Positions 1 through 7,600 of a stretch of DNA of 7,694 nt are shown in pieces. Within the stretch, counting starts at the first letter, position 1. Each line of letters begins with the position of its first letter. Location: positions 1 to 7,694 of the forward strand of contig JANWHV010000026.1 of assembly GCA_025450255.1 (NCBI GenBank), read 5' to 3'. The notes below the pieces were generated by a model. It had not been told where the DNA came from. It searched no databases and saw only the letters and a list, made by a program, of their open reading frames with translations. This DNA comes from Chloroflexota bacterium. Lineage in GTDB: Bacteria > Chloroflexota > UBA5177 > JANWHV01. The translations under genes and the position numbers were made by a program.

Positions 1-2
1 GG

Positions 3-305
3 CATGCTCATTGGGTTGGCGCTGCAGACCAACAAATCGAACGCACCTTGTTCACGCTGAGATGGCTGCTCGATCCGCCATGGCGGCAGCAGGTCACTGC
101 AGGATTGATCAAGGGCGAGGCGAAAAATACCCTGGCTCGAGCAGTCTGCTTCAACCGGCTGGGGGAAATCCGGGATCGCACCTATGAACAGCAACGGCAT
201 CGCGCCAGCGGTCTGAATCTCGTGGTTGCGGCAATCGTCTTATGGAACACGGTCTACCTGGAGCGTGCCGTCGAAGCCCTGCGCCACCAGGGCCGGACCA
301 TCGAC
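3..305 (+). pseudogene. Tn3-family transposase (TnpA), C-terminal remnant
   Basis: The frame is open from the left edge and reads [14 protein letters not shown], then [20 protein letters not shown], then [20 protein letters not shown], then [20 protein letters not shown]. This is the highly conserved C-terminal catalytic region of Tn3-family DDE transposases, whose usual wording is GLNKGEARNALARAVFFNRL and so on. The family normally continues about 40-50 residues past YLERA, including a 'PLGWEHINLTGDY'-like tail. No reading frame here contains that tail. The frame instead runs as unrelated sequence to a stop at 552-554, inside the antisense end of the ABC-F gene. Upstream of IERTLF the family usually has 'GLA-ALRE-GR'. 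Here a GLALQ appears at about 13-27 in a different frame, which suggests a frameshift near 28-38. I call it a decayed remnant. The family assignment is firm; its status as a pseudogene is an inference because the 5' part is outside the window. Confidence 0.85.
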
Positions 306-408
306 TTTCGTCAAAGGACCCCAGTTGGCTTGCACCAAACGCGTGTTCTCTACGCTCATCGGGCTGCTCGATCCAGGATGGTTCAAGAGAGTGCCGCATC
401 CGGCGCCT
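306..408. other. Short junction between transposase remnant and ABC-F gene
   Basis: About 100 bp lie between the last recognisable transposase codon and the stop codon of the minus-strand ABC-F gene. No convincing Tn3 terminal inverted repeat or target duplication is visible, and I see no strong terminator for the ABC-F gene. The only hairpin noted is a 4-bp stem at 393-404 with no T-tract after it. In one plus-strand frame, 340-393 reads [18 protein letters not shown], which resembles the transposase segment at 42-95. Confidence 0.4.
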
Positions 409-2415
409 TCAGTCGGCGGCGAGCGCCAGCCACGACTCGGTCAGTGCTTCCAGTCGCGCTTTGGCATTGCCGTGCTCTTCGGCAATGCGCCGCACTTCCT
501 CGAAGCGGCTTGCCTCGCTCTCAGCCTGCAGCCGCTGCTCGCACTCGGCGATAAACGCTTCCGTCTCCGAAATGCTGGATTCCAGGCTGCTGATCCGCTG
601 GGCGCGTTTTCTGACCTCTCGCTGGTTGATCTGCGCGCCGGCCCGCCCGGCTTGCACTGCCTGGAAGCGGGCGGCCATCGCCTCTTCCTTCTCGGTCAGT
701 ATTCGGCGCTCCCGGCTAGCGAGATATTCTTGGTACGTTCCGTCGAACACGATCAGCGTCCTGTCGCGCAGCTCCCAGATTTGCGTGGCCAGGCGGTCGA
801 TCAGATAGCGGTCGTGTGAGACGAGCAGCAAGGTGCCTTCGAATCGATCGAGCCCCTCTTGCAGCACTTCCTGCGCGGGTATGTCCAGATGGTTGGTAGG
901 CTCGTCAAGCAATAGAAGGTTCGACCCGTCGACGGCGAGGATAGCCAGCGCCAACCGGCCTCGCTCGCCGCCGCTGAGCATGCTGACCTTCTTATACACG
1001 TCCTCGCCACGGAACAGGTATTGCGCGAGATGGTTTCGCGCCTCACCAATGGGCATGTTTTTGTGGTCGAGCAGTTCCATGAGCACGGTATTCTCGGGGT
1101 TAAGCGCGTCGTGCGCCTGCGCGAAATAGCCGATGTGCAGGCTGGCGCCGTGCTTTACCTCACCGGCGAGCAGCGGAAGCTGGCCCAAAATCGTGCGCAA
1201 GAATGTCGTCTTGCCAGAGCCGTTCGGCCCAATCAACGCCGCGCATTCCTGGCGGTGCAGCTCCAGGTCATCGATACGGAAAAGCTCGTTGCCGGGGTAG
1301 CCAATGCGCAGGTCCTTCCCTCTCAGCACGATCGTGCCACTGCGAGCGGCGGCGCGCAGGTGCATCGTCGGCTTGGGCGGGCGGCTCACCGGCGGCTTGA
1401 GCTCCTTGATGCGCTGCCACGCCTCCTCAACCGTAAGGCTCGACACGCCGCCTATCCCGGTCTCGGACCAACGCTTGCCCTGGACGCCTTCAATGCCAAG
1501 CTGTTCGATGGCGATAAGCTCGCGGCTCAGGCGCTTGAGCTTACCCTTGGCCTCGACCATCTTCCGCCAGCCGATGTACCGTTTGATCAGATCGATGTCC
1601 GCCTGCAGTCGTTCCTTGGTCTCCTCGAAGTTCTTCTGCCGCCGGTCCCAACGCTCCTGGCGCTGCACGAGGTACGCGCTGTAGTTGCCGCGGTACGTTT
1701 CCATCACCGTGCGGCTCATTTCCCAAACACGGTCCACGATTTTGTCGAGGAAGTAGCGGTCGTGGCTGACCACCAACAAGGCGCCCTGCCAATTACGCAG
1801 CATGTTTTCCAGCCACTCGACCGCGTCCACGTCGAGGTGGTTGGTCGGCTCGTCGAGAATGAGCAAGTCAGGCGCCTCGAGTAGCAGCCTCCCCAGGAGG
1901 GCGCGGGTCTTCTGACCACCGCTCAACTGGCGGAGCGGATCGTCCCACTGTTCTCGCGGGAAACCCAATCCCTCCAGGACCTTCGCGATCCGCACCTCGT
2001 AGTCGTAGCCGCCCTCACGCTCGAACGCCTCCTGAGCCTCGCTGTAGCGGGAGAGGAGTTCCTCACCGTGATCGCCGTTGGCCATCCGTTCTTCCATGGC
2101 GCGCAGGGCTATGCCATGCTCCTGCACTTTCACGAAGACGGTCAGCATTTCCGCGTAGATCGAGTGATCGCGCGCGGCAAACGCCTCGACTGCCTCCTGC
2201 CGCAGATAGCCCATCGTGCGTCCCTGGGCGCGGTGAACGGCGCCTGAAGACGGTTCGATTAGGCCGGCGAGCACCTGGAGAAGGGTGGTCTTGCCGATGC
2301 CGTTTGGGCCGACCAGGCCAATGCGCGCGTCGTCGGGAATATTGAGTGACAGCCCCGTGAAGACGTCGAAACCGCCGAACGCCTGCCCGAGGTCTTGCGC
2401 TGTTAGTAGTGACAT
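409..2415 (-). CDS. ABC-F family ATP-binding protein (two NBDs, C-terminal coiled coil)
   Basis: This 668-residue soluble protein has two ABC ATPase domains and no membrane segments, the hallmark of ABC-F proteins. These bind the ribosomal E site and rescue stalled or poorly translating ribosomes; some give ribosome-antibiotic resistance. NBD1 has Walker A GPNGIGKT (36-43), signature LSGGQ (164-168), Walker B LLILDEP (184-190) and switch His218. NBD2 has Walker A GPNGSGKT (396-403), signature LSGGE (480-484), Walker B LLLLDEP (500-506) and His534. All catalytic residues look intact. A charged helical linker (about 245-305, rich in R, K, E and Q) fits the P-site interaction motif between the NBDs. 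Residues about 570-660 look like a coiled coil, as in Uup and YdiF-type members. The ATG at 2413-2415 is 18 bp after the typA stop, and a GGAG lies 13 nt upstream of it. This indicates operon expression with typA. The subfamily cannot be fixed from the sequence alone, and nothing points specifically to drug resistance. Confidence 0.95.
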   Translation of the reverse strand: MSLLTAQDLGQAFGGFDVFTGLSLNIPDDARIGLVGPNGIGKTTLLQVLAGLIEPSSGAVHRAQGRTMGYLRQEAVEAFAARDHSIYAEMLTVFVKVQEHGIALRAMEERMANGDHGEELLSRYSEAQEAFEREGGYDYEVRIAKVLEGLGFPREQWDDPLRQLSGGQKTRALLGRLLLEAPDLLILDEPTNHLDVDAVEWLENMLRNWQGALLVVSHDRYFLDKIVDRVWEMSRTVMETYRGNYSAYLVQRQERWDRRQKNFEETKERLQADIDLIKRYIGWRKMVEAKGKLKRLSRELIAIEQLGIEGVQGKRWSETGIGGVSSLTVEEAWQRIKELKPPVSRPPKPTMHLRAAARSGTIVLRGKDLRIGYPGNELFRIDDLELHRQECAALIGPNGSGKTTFLRTILGQLPLLAGEVKHGASLHIGYFAQAHDALNPENTVLMELLDHKNMPIGEARNHLAQYLFRGEDVYKKVSMLSGGERGRLALAILAVDGSNLLLLDEPTNHLDIPAQEVLQEGLDRFEGTLLLVSHDRYLIDRLATQIWELRDRTLIVFDGTYQEYLASRERRILTEKEEAMAARFQAVQAGRAGAQINQREVRKRAQRISSLESSISETEAFIAECEQRLQAESEASRFEEVRRIAEEHGNAKARLEALTESWLALAAD

Positions 2416-2428
2416 GTGCGTTGCCGCG

Positions 2429-2432
2429 CTCC
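2429..2432 (-). promoter_or_regulatory. Possible ribosome binding site of the ABC-F gene
   Basis: A GGAG (minus strand) lies between the typA stop codon and the ABC-F ATG. Its spacing to the start is 13 nt, longer than the usual optimum, so initiation may be weak or partly coupled to termination of typA translation. There is no room for a separate promoter in the 18-bp gap. Confidence 0.45.
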
Positions 2433-2433
2433 G

Positions 2434-4338
2434 TTAAACCTCGACTGCCTGCATCTGCGCCTGGTTGGCGCGTCGCGAAAGTTTCACGCGCTCATTGTTA
2501 TCCAGCACGCGCTTCCGGAGGCGGAAGGTGTGAGGCGTCACCTCCACGAGCTCGTCCGGACCAATAAAGTCGAGTGCCTGCTCCAGGCTCATTTTCATCG
2601 GCGTAACCAGCTTGATGGCAATGTCCGCGGTGCTCTGGCGCATGTTGGTCTGCTGTTTCTCGCGGCACACATTTACCGCGATGTCGGCGTCACGCGCGTT
2701 GAGCCCAATAATCATGCCCTCGTACACCTGCACGCCGGGCTCGATGAACAGGTTGCCGCGCTCCTGCGCCTTGGTCAGACCAAATGACACCGCCATGCCA
2801 TCCTCGGATGCTACCAGCACGCCGTTGCGATCTGCTTCCATTGCGCCGTACCAGGGCTCGTACCCGAGCAGCAGGCTGCTCAGCGTGCCGTTGCCGCGCG
2901 TGGCGGTAAGAAACGCGGACCGGAAACCGATCAGGCCGCGGGTCGGTATGGCGAATTCGAGGCGCACGTTTCCGTTGCCGTCGTTGTGCATATTGACCAT
3001 CTGGCCAAGCCGGCGGCTGAGGGACTCCGTGCAATAGCCGATGTATTCTTCGCGGGTATCGATTACCAGGTGCTCGACGGGCTCGTGCGCCTTGCCGTCG
3101 ACGATACGGGTGATCACCTCGGGGCGAGAAACCTGGAACTCATAGCCCTCGCGTCGCATGGTTTCGATAAGTATCGCCAGGTGCAGCTCGCCGCGCCCTG
3201 ATACCTGGAAAACGTCCGCGCTCCCGGTGTCGGCAACCCGCAATGCCACGTCACGTTCGATCTCCCGGTAGAGACGCTCTCGAATATGCCGCGACGTGAG
3301 CCACTGGCCGTCGCGACCGGCGAGCGGCGAGGTATTGACGCCGAAGCTCATGCGGACCGTAGGCTCCTCAATGGCAATCGCGGGGAGTGCCTCGGGATGG
3401 TCCGGGCTGGCGACGGTGTCGCCAATCGTAAGATCGGGCAGGCCAATCAAGGCCACGATATCGCCCGCCGCCACGGACTCCACCTGGATGCGCTCCAGGC
3501 CCTGGAACGTAAAGACACCGGCAACCCTGGTCCGCGTAATCGTTCCCTCGCGTCCGAGCACCGCAACCTGGTCTCCCTGCGTCAGGGTGCCGCGCATCAC
3601 GCGGCCCACGGCAATTTTCCCCTGGTAGTTGTCATAACCTAAAGACGTTACGAGTACCTGGAGTGGGCTGGTAGGATCGACCATCGGCGGCGGGACATGC
3701 TTCACGATTGCCTCGAACAGCGGTACCAAACCGGTACTGTCCGCCTGGCTTTTTTCGGTCGGCTTGTCGGCGCCTGGAAGCGGCGCGACGTAATCAGCCG
3801 GATCGTTGACCGCGATGCCTTGCTTGGCAACGGAATACAGCACGGGAAAATCCAGCTGGTCCTCGTGCGTGGCCAGGTCCAGAAACAAGTCCTGGGTCAT
3901 GCGCAAAACGTCCGCCGGCCGCGCGTTGGCGCGATCGATCTTATTGATGACCACGATAGGCTTGAGACCAAAGCTCAACGCCTTCCTGAGCACAAAGGTG
4001 GTTTGAGGCATCGGCCCGTCTACCGCGTCGACAAGCAGAAGGCAACCATCGGCCATGGTAAGGACGCGTTCAACCTCGCCGCTGAAATCGGCGTGTCCTG
4101 GCGTATCGATGATGTTGATTTTGATGCCGTTGTAGTTGACCGCGGTGTTCTTGGCGAGAATGGTGATGCCTTTTTCACGCTCCAGATCATTGGAGTCCAT
4201 AATCAGGGTCCCAACCTGCTGATGGGCGCCGAACACCTTGCTCTGCTTGAGCAGCCCATCGACCAGGGTGGTATTGCCGTGGTCGACGTGTGCTATGATC
4301 GCGATGTTCCGAATGTCCTCGCGTCGAATGTGCTGCAT
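2434..4338 (-). CDS. typA: Translational GTPase TypA/BipA with altered P-loop (K22N)
   Basis: This 634-residue protein is a full-length TypA/BipA, an EF-G-like GTPase that binds 70S ribosomes and supports large-subunit assembly and stress or cold adaptation. Family members are about 605-615 residues; the extra length is mainly an insertion at about 175-205. GTPase motifs: G1 AHVDHGNTT (16-24), G2 EREKGITI (53-60, Thr59), G3 DTPGH (78-82) and G4 NKID (132-135). G5 is probably YSVAK (168-172), where E. coli has YASAL. Beta-barrel and EF-G-like domains follow, with [12 protein letters not shown] (381-392). The TypA-specific C-terminal domain carries [19 protein letters not shown] (525-543) and the basic [10 protein letters not shown] (601-610). 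The oddity is N22 in place of the invariant Walker A lysine, encoded by AAT at 4273-4275. Start: ATG with GAGGAT six nt upstream, matching the family N-terminus '[13 protein letters not shown]'. It is the first gene of a likely operon with the ABC-F gene. Confidence 0.97.
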   Translation of the reverse strand: MQHIRREDIRNIAIIAHVDHGNTTLVDGLLKQSKVFGAHQQVGTLIMDSNDLEREKGITILAKNTAVNYNGIKINIIDTPGHADFSGEVERVLTMADGCLLLVDAVDGPMPQTTFVLRKALSFGLKPIVVINKIDRANARPADVLRMTQDLFLDLATHEDQLDFPVLYSVAKQGIAVNDPADYVAPLPGADKPTEKSQADSTGLVPLFEAIVKHVPPPMVDPTSPLQVLVTSLGYDNYQGKIAVGRVMRGTLTQGDQVAVLGREGTITRTRVAGVFTFQGLERIQVESVAAGDIVALIGLPDLTIGDTVASPDHPEALPAIAIEEPTVRMSFGVNTSPLAGRDGQWLTSRHIRERLYREIERDVALRVADTGSADVFQVSGRGELHLAILIETMRREGYEFQVSRPEVITRIVDGKAHEPVEHLVIDTREEYIGYCTESLSRRLGQMVNMHNDGNGNVRLEFAIPTRGLIGFRSAFLTATRGNGTLSSLLLGYEPWYGAMEADRNGVLVASEDGMAVSFGLTKAQERGNLFIEPGVQVYEGMIIGLNARDADIAVNVCREKQQTNMRQSTADIAIKLVTPMKMSLEQALDFIGPDELVEVTPHTFRLRKRVLDNNERVKLSRRANQAQMQAVEV

Positions 4339-4342
4339 GACT

Positions 4343-4348
4343 ATCCTC
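4343..4348 (-). promoter_or_regulatory. Ribosome binding site of typA
   Basis: The minus strand reads GAGGATAGTC and then ATG. The GAGG core sits six to ten nt upstream of the start, ideal spacing, and supports the ATG at 4336-4338 as the typA start. Confidence 0.75.
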
Positions 4349-4498
4349 GATTAGCTCGCCTCGTGGCGTGTGGTGTTCAGTACCCCGGCGCGCGTGCCGC
4401 CGTTGGACAGAAAGAAGGGCCCTGGTCGGCGCCGCCTGCCCCTGCCCGGATTGGCAAAAAGGACATCGCTGCCGAGTGGGCCCAAACAGCATCGAACA

Positions 4499-4504
4499 AT
4501 TATA
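4499..4504 (-). promoter_or_regulatory. Candidate -10 element (TATAAT) for the typA operon
   Basis: The minus strand contains a perfect TATAAT within an AT-rich stretch of a GC-rich region, in the right orientation for typA. The hexamer 17-18 bp upstream (around ATACTG) is a poor match to TTGACA and there is no TGn extension, so the -35 side is weak. If used, transcription would start near 4492 and give a leader of about 150 nt. A second -10-like TATACT lies further upstream, also without a good -35. Confidence 0.45.
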
Positions 4505-4548
4505 GTATTAGCGCTCACTATCAGTATACAGCTTCCAGGGCCACTCTG

Positions 4549-4574
4549 GCGCCAACAGGCGATTTTCTTGGCGC
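4549..4574. repeat. Small inverted repeat (7-bp arms, 12-nt loop)
   Basis: GCGCCAA at 4549-4555 pairs perfectly with TTGGCGC at 4568-4574. It lies just beyond the 38-bp palindrome in the direction of minus-strand transcription. It may be an additional termination hairpin or an operator; there is no T-tract after it, so its role is uncertain. Confidence 0.4.
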
Positions 4575-4577
4575 ACG

Positions 4578-4615
4578 GCGAAATCCCTTGCCCGGCGCCG
4601 GGCAAGGGATTTCGC
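4578..4615 (-). terminator. Perfect 38-bp palindrome, probable terminator hairpin of the large exported-protein gene
   Basis: Two 19-nt arms are exact reverse complements with no spacer: GCGAAATCCCTTGCCCGGC and GCCGGGCAAGGGATTTCGC. It starts 24 nt after the stop codon of the upstream minus-strand gene, the usual place for a terminator. No U-run follows the stem on either strand; the only short A and T runs are inside the arms. It could therefore be a U-less bidirectional terminator or RNA-stability hairpin. It could also be a copy of a dispersed palindromic repeat, which a single window cannot show. Confidence 0.6.
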
Positions 4616-4639
4616 TACCAATACGGGCTGGGTTAACCG

Positions 4640-7600
4640 CTACTGCGATACGCCCTGCATGCTTGCCGCCCGCTGCAGAGTGGGATTAATGATGCCCATC
4701 TCCGCGATGAAGAGCTGGCCGTTGGTGGCCTTGAGCACGGCGCCGAAGGCGGTCGCCCCCAGGCCGGGTACGCTGTTGGCGCTGGCAACCGTAACGCTAT
4801 TCGGCGCCAGAGTGTAATCCTGCGTCAGCACGGCGCCGGCCTCGGTGTAGAAGGAGGCATGAATAGTCGCCGGCTTCAGACCAGGGTTGTACAGAAATAC
4901 GGATGTCTGATCCCCGTTCGCCGTGCTGGCGCCGGGGAAGGCCCAGGACAGCCCGCCGCCGTTCCGGCCGAACGTCACGCTGCCCGACCGGTCCAGACCA
5001 AGGTTCGCCGGTCCCTGATAGAGGGGCCGCTCGACCACAACCGGGACATTGCTGGTCAGGGTAGTCGCAACCTGCGCGTTTGGCAGTACGTCGTTGAGCT
5101 TGATGTTTCCGCGGTGCAACGGATCCACCACGATTGTCCTTGACCCAATCGGCTTCCCGGTCCGGTCGAAGAACGTGGCCGTGACTGCCGCCGGGGCCGC
5201 CTGGTTGGGATTCAGGATGGTAAAGAACGTCTGGCTGTCGGCGGAGCTTTCACCTTCCGCGAAGAGCCATACGGTCGATGCCGACGTGACGCCGATCTTA
5301 TCGTGCGCTCCACGTCCCGCGGCGCCGAAGCGCATGCTGCGCTCCACTACGACGCCCTTGTCGGCGGTTACGATGGTGCTGATCGACTGCCCCGGCATAT
5401 AGGTCGCGGCGTCAATCTCAATGTTCGAGAGTGGCTGAAGCACAAAGCGCACCTCACGCGCGGGCCGGTTGTTGAAGGGTAAGAACCGTACGTCGATTGT
5501 GGCGAACGTCGTGTTGGGGTTCATCACCTGGATGAACTCGCGGAAACTGCCGTTGGTATACCCTTCAGCCAGGTACCACGACGTGGCGGGCCCCGTGGCG
5601 CCGGCCGCCGTCGTCATGTCGCCCGCCCCATAGATAATGGTGCTTTCGGCGCTGACCTGCCGGTCGGATTCCAGGATGGTCGAGACGTGCTGCCCGACGC
5701 CGGCCACGAGATTGAGGCTGACAGTGCTCTGGGAATGCGCCGCCACGGTCGTCGAATACTGGCGCTCTGGTCCGTTGGGATACAGGAACGTCATTTTGAC
5801 GGTCGCGGTCGCGCCGCCCGGATTCAGGATGGAAATCTGCGTCCGCGTGTCGCCGGTGGTATCGCCATGCGGGAAGTACCAGCGGGTCGCCAGGGGCAGA
5901 CTCGCGGTGGCGCGCACGCTGGCGCTTGCTCGGCTGGCGGCGCCGGTGGCAATAATCAAGTTATCGCCGTTGTTGACCGTTGCGGGCACCGAGAAGGTGG
6001 CGCTGAATGAGCCGGCGCTGTTCGCCAGGACACTGGCCGGCACTGTCGCAAGCGCCGCTCCGTTCAGCGCCAGCACGACTTGCTCGCCCGGAGCAAAGCC
6101 GGTGCCGTGGACGGTAACGTCGTTGCCGGGAACAAGCGTCCCGGTCGACAGCGTCACGCGCGGCGTCAATGTGGCTAGCACGACCGAGACAGAGGCGACT
6201 TTCGCGCTGCCCACATAGGCCTCGAGGGTATAGTTGCCGGCGCCCACCTTGGCGGGAATCGTTACGCCGACCGGCCCGATGGCGCCCGAGGCATTCGCGG
6301 TCACGGTCGTCAGGGACGTGGCGCCTTGCGCGCCAACCAACCTGATGATGACTTTCGCGCCGGCGGGGAAGTGCGCGCCGGCAACTTGCACGAGGCCGCC
6401 TGGGCTCATGTGATATGGTTGACCCGCGACATGAGAAGGATCGATGATGCTGAGCACGGGGCCCGAGACAGGCGCCGTGACCGCGAGGGCGACTTTGTTT
6501 GAACGCCCACTGGTCTGGCCAAAGGCAGTCAGCGTATAACTGCCGGTCGCGAAGAAGGCGGGAACGACCAGCTTGGCGCTGAACGCGCCGGTGGTGTTCG
6601 CGATGGCGCTGCCCAGGGTGACGGCGGGAAGCTTGCCACCCGACAACTGAACGGTGATTGTCTCACCTGGTATGAAATTCGTACCGTGCACGTCGACGGA
6701 GTCGCCCGCCTTAACTGACGTAGGCGTCACGGTGAGCCCGGCCGCGACGGCGGCAACGGTCAATGGTGTTGAGGCGCTCAGGTGACTATGCGCGCCGGTC
6801 ACGACGATGTTTACCGTGCCCTGAGGCGTGTTTTTAGGAATGACCAAATCAGGCACGCTAAAGGTTCCGGCGGCGGTCACCCGCGCGGGCGCGACCCGTG
6901 CGCTGGTCGCCAGTGCCACGATATCGATGGTCACCTGCTCGGCAGGCTCGAAATGTGCTCCAGTGAGAGCGACTTTATCGCCCGGAGCCACCGACTTGGG
7001 GTTTACGGTTATCGTAGCCGGCTGCACGTTGACGGTCACGTTCGCGGTGGCCTGCCTGGTTGAATGGACTCCCGTCGCCACGACGTGCGAGGGGCCGGGC
7101 GTTACGCCATAGGGAACGCGGAATTGCGTAGGTCCGATTTTGCCGCTGGCGTGCGCCGTAGTATGACCGAGGGCCAGAGCGGTAGTTCCCGTGGTATTGG
7201 TGAGATTGATTTGTACGGTCTCCCCAGCCGTAAATCCGGTGCCGGACACCGAAAGCATCTGGCCAGGACCGACTGTCGTGGGACTCACCGTGATAGCGGC
7301 CGTAGTGGCGGTCACGTTGACCTTAGCTTCTGAGGTGAGTCCGCTCGTACGGCCCGTGGCGCGCACAAAGTACCCACCGGGAGGCGTAGCGGCGGGGATG
7401 ATCTGCGCGGGCTCTTCAAAACCGCCCGCGGCGTTGGTAACGCCGAGTCGAAGGGTGGTTGTGCTGGTGACCGCGCCCGTGGAAATCAGGTCGATACTGA
7501 CGACCTCGGCCGCCTTGAAGCCGGCGAGCGTTATCTTGACCGCATCGCCGGCCGCGAAGGTATTAGGGCTTACGACAATGGTTGGCTGTTGCGAGGAGCG

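Larger units (their letters stand above)
4339..4639 (-). other. Intergenic region upstream of typA
   Basis: This is 301 bp between the start of typA and the stop of the large exported-protein gene, with both genes on the minus strand. From right to left it holds a perfect 38-bp palindrome (4578-4615), a second smaller inverted repeat (4549-4574), an AT-rich island (about 4489-4532) with a TATAAT hexamer, a GC-rich leader of about 150 bp with short self-complementary pieces such as CGGCGCCG, and the typA RBS. I see no conserved small protein and no recognised riboswitch. Confidence 0.6.

Noticed and set aside
295..322. GGGGTCC on the minus strand as a Tn3 terminal inverted repeat
   Set aside because: Only the first few bases fit the GGGG start of Tn3-type ends. 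It lies too close to YLERA, where the missing transposase tail should still be coding, and no partner end is visible.
393..404. Hairpin after the ABC-F stop codon as its terminator
   Set aside because: The stem is only 4 bp (GCCG/CGGC) and no T-run follows, so it is not supported.
226..819. Overlapping plus-strand frames over the end of the ABC-F gene
   Set aside because: These are shifted readings of the transposase remnant and the antisense of the ABC-F coiled coil; no protein family is recognisable.
1021..1884. Long plus-strand open frame (287 codons) opposite the ABC-F gene
   Set aside because: It is antisense to conserved ATPase motifs, has no recognisable domain, and long antisense frames are expected in GC-rich coding DNA.
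2434..4338. typA as a pseudogene because of the altered P-loop
   Set aside because: The frame is full-length, all other domains and most G motifs are well preserved, and there is a good RBS. One substitution does not justify a pseudogene call.
3697..4689. Plus-strand open frame (330 codons) opposite typA and the intergenic region
   Set aside because: It is a shadow of the typA coding sequence with low-complexity, unrecognised translation and no clear RBS.
5903..7582. The repeat region as a CRISPR or DNA tandem repeat array
   Set aside because: Periodicity of about 280 bp reflects diverged protein domains. There are no short identical direct repeats with spacers.
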